Source of the DNA: CAVPEW01 sp050247895
GTDB taxonomy: Bacteria > Actinomycetota > Acidimicrobiia > Acidimicrobiales > VFJN01
Assembly: GCA_050247895.1 (NCBI GenBank)
Contig: JBFWTJ010000051.1
Coordinates: forward strand, 1-16,398
Length of the DNA: 16,398 nucleotides
Direction: 5' to 3'
The position numbers were made by a program, and so were the translations under genes. Position 1 is the first letter of the stretch, and each line of letters opens with the position of its first letter. Of the stretch, positions 1 to 7,311 are shown in pieces. The notes beneath the pieces are model-generated. The model was given only the letters and a program-made list of their open reading frames with translations. It did no database searches and had not been told where the DNA came from.

Positions 1-413
1 CCTTCTACGAGCTGGTCGGGTTCACCCCGGTGACCGAGCAGGCGCCCTGCACCAACGCCACGATCAACGGTGCCCTGGGCCTGGCAGCCGGACGCCGGGC
101 CGAGGGGATCCTGCTCGGAACGGCCGAGGGCACCACGGTGCTCGACCTCATCGAGTGGGACGGCCCGGCCCAGGAGCCGCCCCCGGCGACCGACCGGGCG
201 GCCCGGATCGGCGTCCACCGCATCGCGGTGGTGGTCGACGACCTCGACGCCGTGCTGGCCCGGCTCGCCGACGCCGGCGTGGCCCCCCTGTCGGACCCGG
301 TCAGGTCCCGGATCCTGGGCGGGGTGCGCTTCGTCTGCGTGCCCGACCCCGACGGCACGCTCGTCGAGCTGTTCCAGTTCGACGACGGCCGCACCACCGT
401 CACCGGACCCTGA
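1..413 (+). CDS. VOC (glyoxalase/bleomycin-resistance fold) family protein, 5' truncated
   Basis: The reading frame is already open at the window edge and starts with FYELVGF, the usual opening of a vicinal oxygen chelate (VOC) beta-alpha-beta unit, so the true start lies upstream. The second half has IGVHRIAVVVDDLDAV followed by PDPDGTLVELFQF. The His and the Glu in these motifs are the usual metal ligands of VOC enzymes. About 137 residues are visible, close to a whole single-domain VOC protein, so probably only a short N-terminal part is missing. The family includes glyoxalases, extradiol dioxygenases, methylmalonyl-CoA epimerases and resistance proteins; the sequence does not decide between them. 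The neighbourhood of acyl-CoA enzymes would suit an epimerase- or isomerase-like role, but that is inference. The gene ends 15 bp before the stop of the opposing crotonase gene. Confidence 0.85.
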   Translation, partial: FYELVGFTPVTEQAPCTNATINGALGLAAGRRAEGILLGTAEGTTVLDLIEWDGPAQEPPPATDRAARIGVHRIAVVVDDLDAVLARLADAGVAPLSDPVRSRILGGVRFVCVPDPDGTLVELFQFDDGRTTVTGP

Positions 414-428
414 GCCGTCGCCGGGCGG

Positions 429-1349
429 CTACGACCCCTCGGGCGGCGGCTCGGCGTGGAACCGGGCCAGCCTGTCCCCCACCGGCGGCCGGTCCTCGCC
501 GTGGGCCGGCCGGGTCGCCTCCCACGGCACGGCCACGTCGAGCAGCTCGGAGACCCGGCCGGTGAAGGCCGGGTCCCGCTTCTCGAGGAAGGCCGCCACG
601 CCCTCGTAGGCGTCGGACGACCGGCCGGTCACGAACATCGCCCGCGAGTCGACCCGGTGGGCGTCGAGCGGGTCGCGGGCACCGAGCATCGTCCACATCA
701 TCCGGCGCGTCGCGGCCACCGCCACCGGCGCCGAGCGGGCGAAGCCCGCGGCCACCTCCCGGGCCGCGGCCACCGGGTCGTCCACGACCTGGGCCACCAG
801 CCCGCCGTCGAGCGCCTCGGCGGCGTCGAACAGCTCGCCCCCGTAGCACCAGCGCAGGGCCCGGGAGATGCCCACGAGACGAGGCAGGAACCACGACGAG
901 CAGGCGTCGGGCACGATCCCCCGCCGGGTGAACACGAACCCGAACCGGGCTCCCGTCGCCGCGATCCGCACGTCGGCCGGCAGCGTGAGGGTCACCCCGA
1001 AGCCCACCGCCGCGCCGTTGACGGCGGCGACGAGCGGCTTGGTCAGCTCGAAGAGCCGCAAGGTCACTACGCCGCCCAGGTCGGCGGGCACCTCGCCCTG
1101 GCGGGCCGCGTCGGTGTCGGACAGGTCGAAGCGGCCGTCGCCCACCGACAGGTCGGCCCCGGCGCAGAAGGCCCGGCCCCTCCCGGTCAGCACCACGGCC
1201 CGGATCCCGTCGTCGGCGTCGATCAGGTCGCAGGCCGCGAGCAGCTCCGCCGCCATGCGCTCGGTCACGGCGTTGAGCGACTCGGGCCGGTCCAGGACCA
1301 CGGTGGCCAGGCCCTCGTCGACCACCAGCTCGATCTGCTCGAAGTCCAC
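429..1349 (-). CDS. Crotonase-superfamily (enoyl-CoA hydratase/isomerase-like) protein
   Basis: A crotonase fold is clear: the first oxyanion-hole motif AFCAGADL, the second NGAAVGFGVTL, then FGFVFTRRGIVPDACSSW. By motif alignment to rat mitochondrial enoyl-CoA hydratase, the two catalytic glutamates (E144, E164) correspond here to Thr and Phe, so normal water addition to an enoyl-CoA is doubtful. An Asp in IVPDACSSW sits near where Delta3,Delta2-enoyl-CoA isomerases carry their catalytic Glu, so isomerase or other crotonase chemistry is possible. Two GTG starts are possible, at 1364 and 1349. I chose 1349 because GGAGGGG lies 6 nt upstream of it; this gives 306 aa, and the longer form would be 311 aa. 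The gene diverges from the phosphotransferase operon across about 220 bp and converges on the VOC gene. Confidence 0.88.
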   Translation of the reverse strand: MDFEQIELVVDEGLATVVLDRPESLNAVTERMAAELLAACDLIDADDGIRAVVLTGRGRAFCAGADLSVGDGRFDLSDTDAARQGEVPADLGGVVTLRLFELTKPLVAAVNGAAVGFGVTLTLPADVRIAATGARFGFVFTRRGIVPDACSSWFLPRLVGISRALRWCYGGELFDAAEALDGGLVAQVVDDPVAAAREVAAGFARSAPVAVAATRRMMWTMLGARDPLDAHRVDSRAMFVTGRSSDAYEGVAAFLEKRDPAFTGRVSELLDVAVPWEATRPAHGEDRPPVGDRLARFHAEPPPEGS

Positions 1350-1434
1350 CCCGCTCCCCTCCACCGCGACCCGTGACGGGCACCGTGCCCGGGCCGACCG
1401 GGACCGCCCCGCAGGTGGCCCGCTGCCGTCCCCT

Positions 1435-1440
1435 TATGAT
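1435..1440 (+). promoter_or_regulatory. Candidate -10 box (TATGAT) for the phosphotransferase-acyl-CoA synthetase operon
   Basis: TATGAT stands out as AT-rich in a region that is otherwise almost all G and C, and it fits the actinobacterial TANNNT consensus. I see no convincing -35 element 16-18 bp upstream. A start about 7 nt downstream would give a leader of roughly 125 nt before the GTG at 1573. The palindrome at 1444-1458 lies right at the expected transcription start. Confidence 0.45.
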
Positions 1441-1443
1441 CTC

Positions 1444-1458
1444 GTGCGGTCACCGCAC
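1444..1458. promoter_or_regulatory. Perfect inverted repeat, candidate operator
   Basis: GTGCGGT-C-ACCGCAC: two 7-nt arms with exact complementarity around one central base. It begins 4 nt after the TATGAT hexamer, so a bound protein would cover the transcription start. This geometry suits a TetR-, GntR- or MarR-type repressor of the + strand operon and perhaps of the divergent crotonase gene. No regulator gene is present in the window. By-eye evidence only. Confidence 0.4.
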
Positions 1459-1572
1459 ACCCGGCCCGACGACGTCGGCCCCCGGCTCGGTGCGGCGGCG
1501 TCGGTCGACGGAGCGACTGTTCGGGTACCGGCCCGGCGGCCGCACCGCACGGCAAGCTAGCTCGGAGGGCAC

Positions 1573-2592
1573 GTGGGGGATCACGGCGGGGAGTGGTGGG
1601 ACCATGCGCTCGACGCGTGGTTGGCCGAGGAGGTGGGCCTGGTCGGCCCGCTCCGGCTCGACCGCCACGTCGAGGGCCGCTCCAACGTCACCGTCACGGT
1701 CACCGACGCCACCGGCCGGGCCGCGGTCGTGCGGCGCCCCCCGCCGGGCGACCAGCCCTCCACCGCCCACGACATGGCCCGCGAGGCCAAGATCCTCGGC
1801 GCCCTCCACCCGGCCGGGCTGCCCGTCCCCGAGGTCCTCGCCGTCGGTGAGGAGCCGGGCCGGCCCGGGACCGCGTTCTACGTCATGGAGCGCCTCGGGG
1901 GGGAGATCCTCACCGAGGACAGCGCCGCCGCGCTGGAGCCGACCGTGCGCGTCGGCCTGGCCGAGGCGCTGGTCGACGCGCTGGCCGACCTCCACCGGCT
2001 CGACCCCGCCGCCGTCGGCCTGGCCGACCTCGGGCGGGCCGACGGCTACCTGACCCGCCAGCTCCGCCGGTGGGGCGGGATGGTCGAGCGCGGCGAGCTG
2101 GCCGGCCCCGACCTGCTGACCGCAGCCGACCGCCTCGCCGCGGTGGCACCCGACCAGCAGCGAGGCTGCGTCGTCCACGGGGACTACCGGTTCGGCAACT
2201 GCCTGGTCGACACGACCGGCGCCACCGTGGTCGGGATCCTGGACTGGGAGCTCTGCACGCTGGGCGACCCCCTCGCCGACCTGGCCCACCTGGCCACCTG
2301 GTGGGTCGACGAGCGGTCCGCCCTGCTCCCCGAGGACCCCACCGCCGCGGGCGGGTTCCCCGACGTCGCCGCCCTCACGACGCGCTACGCCGAGCGGACG
2401 GGCCTCGACCTCGGGTCGTTCGACTACTACCGGGCCTTCGCCGCCTGGCGCCTGGCCGCCATCGGGCAGGGCGTCCACCGGCGCATGCGCCAGGGCCAGG
2501 TCCACGGCGCCTCGGCCGACGACGTCGCCTACATCGAGACCTCGACGGTGGCCCTGGCCCGCTTCGCCGTCGACCGCCTCGCCGCCGCATGA
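1573..2592 (+). CDS. APH/ACAD10-11 kinase-like phosphotransferase family protein
   Basis: A 339-aa protein of the aminoglycoside phosphotransferase/choline kinase fold. Residues 49-56 (RAAVVRRP) and the following PSTAHDMARE belong to the nucleotide-binding N lobe. The catalytic loop is VVHGDYRFGN (H202, D204, N209), and the metal-binding motif is ILDWELCTLGDP (D224, E226). This variant with DWE..TLGDPLADLA is typical of the subfamily related to the N-terminal domain of human ACAD10/ACAD11 and to bacterial LvaA, whose members phosphorylate 4-hydroxyacyl-CoA; it is not typical of antibiotic-resistance kinases. The GTG start has GGAGGG 3 nt upstream. The next gene in the operon encodes an acyl-CoA synthetase, which supports an acyl-CoA-related substrate. 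The substrate itself is inferred. Confidence 0.88.
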   Translation: MGDHGGEWWDHALDAWLAEEVGLVGPLRLDRHVEGRSNVTVTVTDATGRAAVVRRPPPGDQPSTAHDMAREAKILGALHPAGLPVPEVLAVGEEPGRPGTAFYVMERLGGEILTEDSAAALEPTVRVGLAEALVDALADLHRLDPAAVGLADLGRADGYLTRQLRRWGGMVERGELAGPDLLTAADRLAAVAPDQQRGCVVHGDYRFGNCLVDTTGATVVGILDWELCTLGDPLADLAHLATWWVDERSALLPEDPTAAGGFPDVAALTTRYAERTGLDLGSFDYYRAFAAWRLAAIGQGVHRRMRQGQVHGASADDVAYIETSTVALARFAVDRLAAA

Positions 2593-2714
2593 CCGGCGGC
2601 ACCGACCGGCCGGACCGGCGCGAGGACCCGCCCGGCGACCCCACCCACGGCCGTCCCGCCCAGGGCCGCCCTGCCCACGGCGGCCGGCCACGCCGGAGGA
2701 GAGAGGACCGTTGA
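2589..2714 (+). CDS. Possible 41-aa basic, Arg/Pro-rich small ORF linking two operon genes
   Basis: The ATG overlaps the TGA of the phosphotransferase gene (ATGA, 2589-2592), and its own TGA overlaps the TTG start of the acyl-CoA synthetase (TTGA, 2711-2714), so it fills the gap between the two genes exactly. The peptide is rich in Arg, Pro and Gly, with a loose five-residue repeat (HGRPA, QGRPA, HGGRP) reflecting a 15-nt imperfect DNA repeat at about 2645-2690. It has no recognisable domain and no clear ribosome site of its own. GC at second codon positions is high, as in noncoding GC-rich DNA, and its 3' end also holds the ribosome site of the next gene. It may be a translational coupler, a small partner protein, or chance. 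Confidence 0.25.
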   Translation: MTGGTDRPDRREDPPGDPTHGRPAQGRPAHGGRPRRRREDR

Positions 2715-4354
2715 CCGCCACGCCCACCCCGGAGCCGACCTTCAACCTGGCCGACCTGTTCGAGACGGTGGCCGACGCCGTGCCCGACCGCCCGGCCCTG
2801 GTGGCCGGCCCGGTCCGGCTGACCTACCGCGAGCTCGACGAGCGGGCCACCCGCTTCGCCGCCCTGCTCGGCGCGCGCCTGGCCCCGGGCGAGCGCATGA
2901 CGATCTGGGCCCGCAACCGGGCCGAGTGGGTCGAGGCGATGCTCGGCGCGTTCAAGAGCCGGACCGTCCCGGTCAACCTCAACTACCGGTACACGCCCGG
3001 CGAGGCGGCCCACGTGCTGGCCGACTCGGCCAGCCGGCTGGTCGTGGTCGAACGGGTCGACCTGCCGTCGCTGGCCCAGGTCGTCGGCGACCTCCCCGAG
3101 CTGCGCACGGTGGTCGTCCTGGAGGACGGCACGCCCCCCGTCGAGCACCCTGCCCTGGCCGGCCACGAGGTCCTGGCCGCCGAGCCGGCGCTGGCCGAGG
3201 CCGGCGCCGCGGCACGCGGTCCCCGCTCGTCCGACGACCTCTACGTGCTCTACACCGGGGGCACGACCGGGGCGCCCAAGGGCGTGGTCTGGCGCCACGA
3301 GGACATCTTCTTCGCCGCGCTGGCCACGGCGGGCAAGGCCGCCCCGGACCTGCGCACCCCCGCCGACGTGCGCGACCGGGCCCTGCACCGGCCGGCGACC
3401 TGCCTGCCGCTGGCCCCGCTCATGCACGGCAACGCGCAGTGGAACACCCTGGGACCGCTGCTGAGCGGCTCCACCGTGGTGCTGTGGACCGGCCCGTTCG
3501 ACGCGGAGGAGGTGTGGCGCCTGGCCGCGCTCCACGGGGCCAAGCTGCTCGCCATCGTCGGCGACGCCATGGCCCTGCCCCTGGCCGACGCCCTCGACGC
3601 CGACCCCGGTCGGGCCGCCGGCCTGGCCGGCCTGCGGGTCGTGGCGTCGGGCGGGGCGATCATGTCGCCGGGGGTGAAGGCCCGGCTGCACCGGCACCTG
3701 CCCGAGTGCCGGCTGGTCGACGGGTTCGGCGCCTCGGAGACCGGCGTCGGCGGTCGCATGGTCGACGGCACGGCGGCCGGGCGGCCCCGTTTCGTGCCCG
3801 GCCCCGGCACCGCGGTGCTCGACGCCGAGCTGCGCCCCACCGCCCCGGGATCGGGCCTGGTCGGGCGGCTGGCCCGCACCGGCCACATCCCCCTCGGCTA
3901 CCTCAACGACCCCGAGGCCACGGCGCGGACCTTCGTGACCGGACCGGACGGGACCCGGTGGGCCCTGCTCGGCGACGACGCCACCGTCGAGGCCGACGGG
4001 ACCTTCACGCTCCTGGGCCGGGGCTCGGCGGTGATCAACACCGGCGGCGAGAAGGTCCACCCCGAGGAGGTCGAGCTGGCCCTCAAGGCCCACCCGGCCG
4101 TCGCCGACGCCCTGGTCGTCGGCCTGCCCGACGAGAGGTTCGGCGAGGTCGTCGCCGCCGTCGTGGCGCTGCGCGGCCGCGACGCCGTCGACTGGGACGA
4201 GCTGCGGGCCCAGCTCCGCCGGGACCTCAGCGGCTACAAGGTGCCCCGCACCTTCGCCGTGCGCGACGTCCTGGAGCGCAGCCCCGCCGGCAAGCCCGAC
4301 TACCGGTGGGCCCTGCGCCAGGTCGAGCAGGCCCGGGAGGCGGAGCGGTCGTGA
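2711..4354 (+). CDS. Acyl-CoA synthetase (FadD-type, ANL superfamily)
   Basis: A 547-aa adenylate-forming enzyme that should convert a carboxylic acid, ATP and CoA to the acyl-CoA. Visible motifs are the P-loop YTGGTTGAPKG (residues 181-191), GFGASETG (338-345), the ALLGDD hinge region (D422), the INTGGEKVHPEEVE loop (442-455), and PAGKPDYRWA near the C terminus with the catalytic Lys (K528). The TGGTTGAPKG P-loop and GKPDYRWA ending resemble the mycobacterial FadD19/FadD17 group of about 550 aa, linked to sterol side chains and other branched acids. I would not assign a substrate on that alone. The start is TTG, preceded by a purine-rich GGAGGAGAGAGG ending 4 nt upstream. Its stop overlaps the GTG start of the next gene (GTGA, 4351-4354), so the two are translationally coupled. 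Confidence 0.92.
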   Translation: MTATPTPEPTFNLADLFETVADAVPDRPALVAGPVRLTYRELDERATRFAALLGARLAPGERMTIWARNRAEWVEAMLGAFKSRTVPVNLNYRYTPGEAAHVLADSASRLVVVERVDLPSLAQVVGDLPELRTVVVLEDGTPPVEHPALAGHEVLAAEPALAEAGAAARGPRSSDDLYVLYTGGTTGAPKGVVWRHEDIFFAALATAGKAAPDLRTPADVRDRALHRPATCLPLAPLMHGNAQWNTLGPLLSGSTVVLWTGPFDAEEVWRLAALHGAKLLAIVGDAMALPLADALDADPGRAAGLAGLRVVASGGAIMSPGVKARLHRHLPECRLVDGFGASETGVGGRMVDGTAAGRPRFVPGPGTAVLDAELRPTAPGSGLVGRLARTGHIPLGYLNDPEATARTFVTGPDGTRWALLGDDATVEADGTFTLLGRGSAVINTGGEKVHPEEVELALKAHPAVADALVVGLPDERFGEVVAAVVALRGRDAVDWDELRAQLRRDLSGYKVPRTFAVRDVLERSPAGKPDYRWALRQVEQAREAERS

Positions 4355-5175
4355 CGCCCCTGCCCACCTCGGGGCCCGGGCTGCCCCTGGCCAACCTGCT
4401 GTGGCGGTACTGCACCCAGTACGTCAACGCCCACGACTTCGACGCCTGCGACGACGTGATCGTGCCCGACTACCGGTTGCTGCGCGGCGACGCCGAGCTG
4501 GTCGGCCGCGACGGCGGGTACAAGCCCGAGGCCCAGAGGGAGTGCCGCAACACGCCCGACCTCGAGCTGCTGGTCCGCCGGGTGGTGACCGACGGCGAGC
4601 GCATCGCCATGCACTTCGTGGAGCACGGCGCCTCGGTCCGCCACGAGCGGCGGGGGTCGACCTGGGACGGCGTGGGCCTGTACCGCTGGGACGGCGAGCG
4701 GCTCACCGAGTGCCGCGTCGAGGAGGACTACTACTCCCGCCGCGAGCAGCTGGCCGGCGGCGAGCCCAACCCGCTGGGCGCGCTCGCACCCGCGCCGTGG
4801 GCCGTCGACGCCGTGCCGGCCGACCCGGGCGCGGTCGACGCCGTGCGGCGCTGGGTGGCCGGCGATCCCCTGGCACCGGGCGGCCCGGTGGCCCTCGACG
4901 ACGTCGCCCACCGGGGCCACCGCCAACCCCGGCTGGTCGACGGCGAGGTGGTGGCCTTCGACGCCTTCGCGGCGGGGGGCGCGGTGGCGGTGTGGGCCCG
5001 CTTCGAGGGCGAGTACCGGGGCGGGCTGCCCGGCGTGGACGACGAGGTGGCTCGGGGCCGCCGCGTGGTCGACAGCCTGTCGGGCATCGTGGACGTGGCC
5101 GACGGCGAGGTGCGGGGCGGGGCCGCGGTCACCGACCGCATCGGCGTCCTGCGCGCGCTGCGACCGCCTCGCTGA
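4351..5175 (+). CDS. Tandem NTF2-like (SnoaL/ketosteroid-isomerase fold) protein
   Basis: 274 aa. The N-terminal part (about 12-132) reads as an NTF2-like alpha+beta cone: an opening helix LANLLWRYCTQYVNAHDFDA, a V-PDYRLL strand, FVEHGA, then a WDGVGLYRWDGERLTECRVEEDYYSR strand pair. That last pattern is common in SnoaL-like polyketide/steroid-associated proteins. After a Pro/Ala-rich linker (about 135-160), a second, more divergent half (160-270) starts with a similar helix (AVDAVRRWVAG) and ends in strands of the same type, suggesting a fused pair in place of the usual dimer. NTF2-like proteins can be isomerases, dehydratases or hydrolases; no catalytic residues can be assigned safely. The GTG start overlaps the stop of the acyl-CoA synthetase, with GGAG 5 nt upstream, so it is the last gene of that operon. 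It stops 15 bp from the opposing SDR gene. Confidence 0.8.
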   Translation: MTPLPTSGPGLPLANLLWRYCTQYVNAHDFDACDDVIVPDYRLLRGDAELVGRDGGYKPEAQRECRNTPDLELLVRRVVTDGERIAMHFVEHGASVRHERRGSTWDGVGLYRWDGERLTECRVEEDYYSRREQLAGGEPNPLGALAPAPWAVDAVPADPGAVDAVRRWVAGDPLAPGGPVALDDVAHRGHRQPRLVDGEVVAFDAFAAGGAVAVWARFEGEYRGGLPGVDDEVARGRRVVDSLSGIVDVADGEVRGGAAVTDRIGVLRALRPPR

Positions 5176-5190
5176 CCGGGGCCGGCCCGC

Positions 5191-6051
5191 TCAGCGGGGG
5201 TCGAGCGCGTCCGGGCCCGCGGCCCGCACGACCAGGCTGGCCACGTCGGGCCCGGCCCGCAGGGCGTGGCCCCCGTCGACGCCGATGGCCTGCCCGGTGA
5301 TCCAGCGGGACTCGGGCCCGACCAGGAAGCGCACCAGCGCGGCGACGTCCTCGGGCCGGCCGACCCCGCCCATCGGCGTGTTCTCGAGGTAGCTGGCGTA
5401 CACCGGGCCGTCGCGGTCGAACGCCTCCATGACCTCGGTGGCGATGAACCCGGGCCGCACCGCGTTGCAGCGGACCCCGTAGGGCCCGTACTCGACGGCC
5501 GCGTCGCGCACCATCTGCTCCAACCCGGCCTTGGCCACCGCGTAGGCCCCGAAGTACGGGTGGGCCTGGACCGCGGCGATCGAGGACATGGCCACGAACG
5601 AGCCGCCGCCCCCGCGGGCCAGGGGCCCCACGGTGTGCTTGAGCAGGCTCAGCGCGGTGGTCAGGTTGCGGTCGAGCACGGACCGGAACCGCTCGACGTC
5701 CTGGAGGTGGTGGGGCCGGAACCCGGCGCCGCCGCCGGCGTTGGCCACCACGCCGCCCAGCGCCCCGCTCGCCCCCGCGGCCCGCTCGACCAGGGTGACC
5801 ACGTCGGCCTCCACGGTCAGGTCGGCGACCTGCCAGTCGACGTCCGCGCCGGGGACCTCGGCCACGATCCGCTCGACCGCCTCGACCAGCCGGTCCCGCG
5901 TCCGCCCGCAGATGGTGACCGGGGCGCCGTCGCGGGCCAGGCGGGTGGCGCACGCCGCGCCGATGCCGCTGCCGCCCCCCGAGACCAGGACCCGCCGCCC
6001 GGCCAGGTGCTCGGCCAGCGGCACCAGGGTCGGATCCCCCGCGTCGCTCAC
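5191..6051 (-). CDS. Short-chain dehydrogenase/reductase (classical SDR)
   Basis: 286 aa. The Rossmann motif is VLVSGGGSGIG (residues 21-31), then a VVANAGGG version of the NNAG motif (about 101-108), a structural Asn (N129), the catalytic Ser in AMSSIAAV (S156/S157), and YAVAK giving the catalytic pair Y170/K174. The usual C-terminal signature RWITGQAIGVDGG is present (249-261), followed by an extra tail of about 25 residues. It should interconvert an alcohol and a ketone with NAD(H) or NADP(H). The GTG start at 6051 overlaps the stop of the upstream P450 gene in a TCAC/GTGA arrangement (6048-6051), so the two are almost certainly co-translated and may act in sequence: hydroxylation by the P450, then oxidation of the new alcohol. 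That order is inference. Confidence 0.92.
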   Translation of the reverse strand: MSDAGDPTLVPLAEHLAGRRVLVSGGGSGIGAACATRLARDGAPVTICGRTRDRLVEAVERIVAEVPGADVDWQVADLTVEADVVTLVERAAGASGALGGVVANAGGGAGFRPHHLQDVERFRSVLDRNLTTALSLLKHTVGPLARGGGGSFVAMSSIAAVQAHPYFGAYAVAKAGLEQMVRDAAVEYGPYGVRCNAVRPGFIATEVMEAFDRDGPVYASYLENTPMGGVGRPEDVAALVRFLVGPESRWITGQAIGVDGGHALRAGPDVASLVVRAAGPDALDPR

Positions 6052-7271
6052 CGGCGGGCCAGGGCGAGGGGGAACGAGCGCACGGCCCGGGCGAAGATGT
6101 TGGGCTCCACGTCGGGCTCGGCCGCCGGGACCAGCCCGGTGAACCGGCGGCTCATCTCGGTGAACAGGATGGTCAGGTCCAGCCGGGCCAGGTGCTCGCC
6201 CAGGCAGCGGTGCGTGCCGATGCCGAAGGCCAGGTGCGGGTTGGGGTCCCGGGTGGCGTCGAAGCGGTCGGGATCGGCGAAGACCCGCTCGTCCCGGTTG
6301 GCGGCCGGGAAGACCAGCACCAGGCGCTCCCCCCGCCCCACCGGCTGGCCCCCCACGACGGTGTCGACCGTGGCCCGCCGGAAGAACGTGTTGATCGGCG
6401 TCACCCAGCGCAGGACCTCCTCGACCGCGGCGGGCACGGCGTCGGGGTCGCGAGCCATGGACTCCCAGGCCCCGGGGTCGTCGCAGAACGCCCGCAGGCC
6501 GTGGGCGATGGCGGTCCGGGTCGTCTCGGACCCGCCGGCCACGAAGAGGCCGACCTCGTGCAGCACCGTGCGGGGTGGGAGCGGTGCGCCCAGGCCCTCG
6601 ACCGGCGCGCCCATCCACCGGTCGAGCAGCGTGCCGGCCGGGCAGGCCCCCGGCCGGCCGGCCAGGTCCTTGAGCAGGCCGTGGATCTCCCGGTTGGCCT
6701 CGTAGAAGTCGGTGAAGACCTGGCCGTCGCGGTCCCGCACGTCGAGGCGCATGAGGACCTCGGACCAGCGGGCCACGTCGGGCCAGCGGTCCTCGGGCAG
6801 CCCGAGCAGGCGTGCGGTGAGGCGGGCCGGGAGCGGCGCGGCGATCTCGGCCACCACCTCGACCACGTCCCGGTCGCCGATCCCGTCGAGCAGGTCGACC
6901 ACGATCGACTCCACGTGGTCGCGGTACTCGCGCACCGCCCGTCGGGACAGCAGCGGCTGGACGTGCATCCGCTGGCGCCGGTGGGCCGGGTCGTCCAGCG
7001 CCACCATGCTCTTCTCCTCGGGGTCCCAGATGACCCGGTAGCCCTGGGCCGAGGAGAAGTCGGCCGCCCGCCGCTCGACGTCGACCACGTCGCCGTGGCG
7101 GACCACGGCCCACAGGCCGTTGCGCTCGTCACGGTGCAGGCCGGGCCGGGCGCGCAGGTCCGCCCACACGTCGTGCGGGGCGCGCGCCCACAGGGTCGGG
7201 TCGAGGAGGTCGACCTCCCGCACCCCGCCCTCGTGCACACCCTGGTCCAGGCCTTGCCCCACGCCCCCCAT
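6048..7271 (-). CDS. Cytochrome P450 (bacterial class I type)
   Basis: 407 aa, a normal length for a soluble bacterial P450. The I-helix motif is LFVAGGSETTRT (A245-T251, including the acid-alcohol pair), the K-helix ExxR is E285/R288, and the heme loop is FGIGTHRCLGEHLAR with axial Cys356. The stretch ANRDERVFADPDRFDATRDPNPHLAFG resembles actinobacterial CYP families acting on lipids, sterols or terpenoids such as CYP124/125/142, but I cannot assign a family. It needs a ferredoxin and a reductase, neither of which is in the window. The ATG at 7271 was chosen because a TACGTT hexamer lies 8 nt before it and there is no ribosome site, which suggests a leaderless mRNA. GTG codons inside the first 20 residues are alternatives. 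Confidence 0.93.
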   Translation of the reverse strand: MGGVGQGLDQGVHEGGVREVDLLDPTLWARAPHDVWADLRARPGLHRDERNGLWAVVRHGDVVDVERRAADFSSAQGYRVIWDPEEKSMVALDDPAHRRQRMHVQPLLSRRAVREYRDHVESIVVDLLDGIGDRDVVEVVAEIAAPLPARLTARLLGLPEDRWPDVARWSEVLMRLDVRDRDGQVFTDFYEANREIHGLLKDLAGRPGACPAGTLLDRWMGAPVEGLGAPLPPRTVLHEVGLFVAGGSETTRTAIAHGLRAFCDDPGAWESMARDPDAVPAAVEEVLRWVTPINTFFRRATVDTVVGGQPVGRGERLVLVFPAANRDERVFADPDRFDATRDPNPHLAFGIGTHRCLGEHLARLDLTILFTEMSRRFTGLVPAAEPDVEPNIFARAVRSFPLALARR

Positions 7272-7279
7272 CGACGCCG

Positions 7280-7285
7280 AACGTA
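7280..7285 (-). promoter_or_regulatory. Candidate -10 box (TACGTT) for the P450-SDR operon
   Basis: Read on the - strand, TACGTT matches TANNNT and is followed by 8 nt and then the ATG of the P450 gene, so transcription would start at or next to the start codon. No Shine-Dalgarno sequence lies at normal distance, which fits a leaderless transcript. No clear -35 box is seen. Confidence 0.4.
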
Positions 7286-7311
7286 ACAGCTCCCCGCCCG
7301 GGCCCCGGCAG

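Noticed and set aside
1554..1559. TAGCTT hexamer on the - strand as promoter of the crotonase gene
   Set aside because: It is about 200 nt from the crotonase start, lacks a -35 element, and overlaps the leader of the opposing operon; support is too thin to list.
1373..2053. A + strand open frame starting in the divergent intergenic region, possible leader ORF
   Set aside because: It runs far into the phosphotransferase in a different frame, has no ribosome site at its ATG/GTG codons, and its translation is low-complexity.
1573..2592. Aminoglycoside resistance kinase
   Set aside because: The DWE..TLGDP motif and the acyl-CoA synthetase neighbour point to the ACAD10/11-like acyl kinase subgroup and not to a resistance enzyme.
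2375..4093. Long - strand open frame antisense to the acyl-CoA synthetase
   Set aside because: No domain is visible and the + strand gene has all ANL motifs in order.
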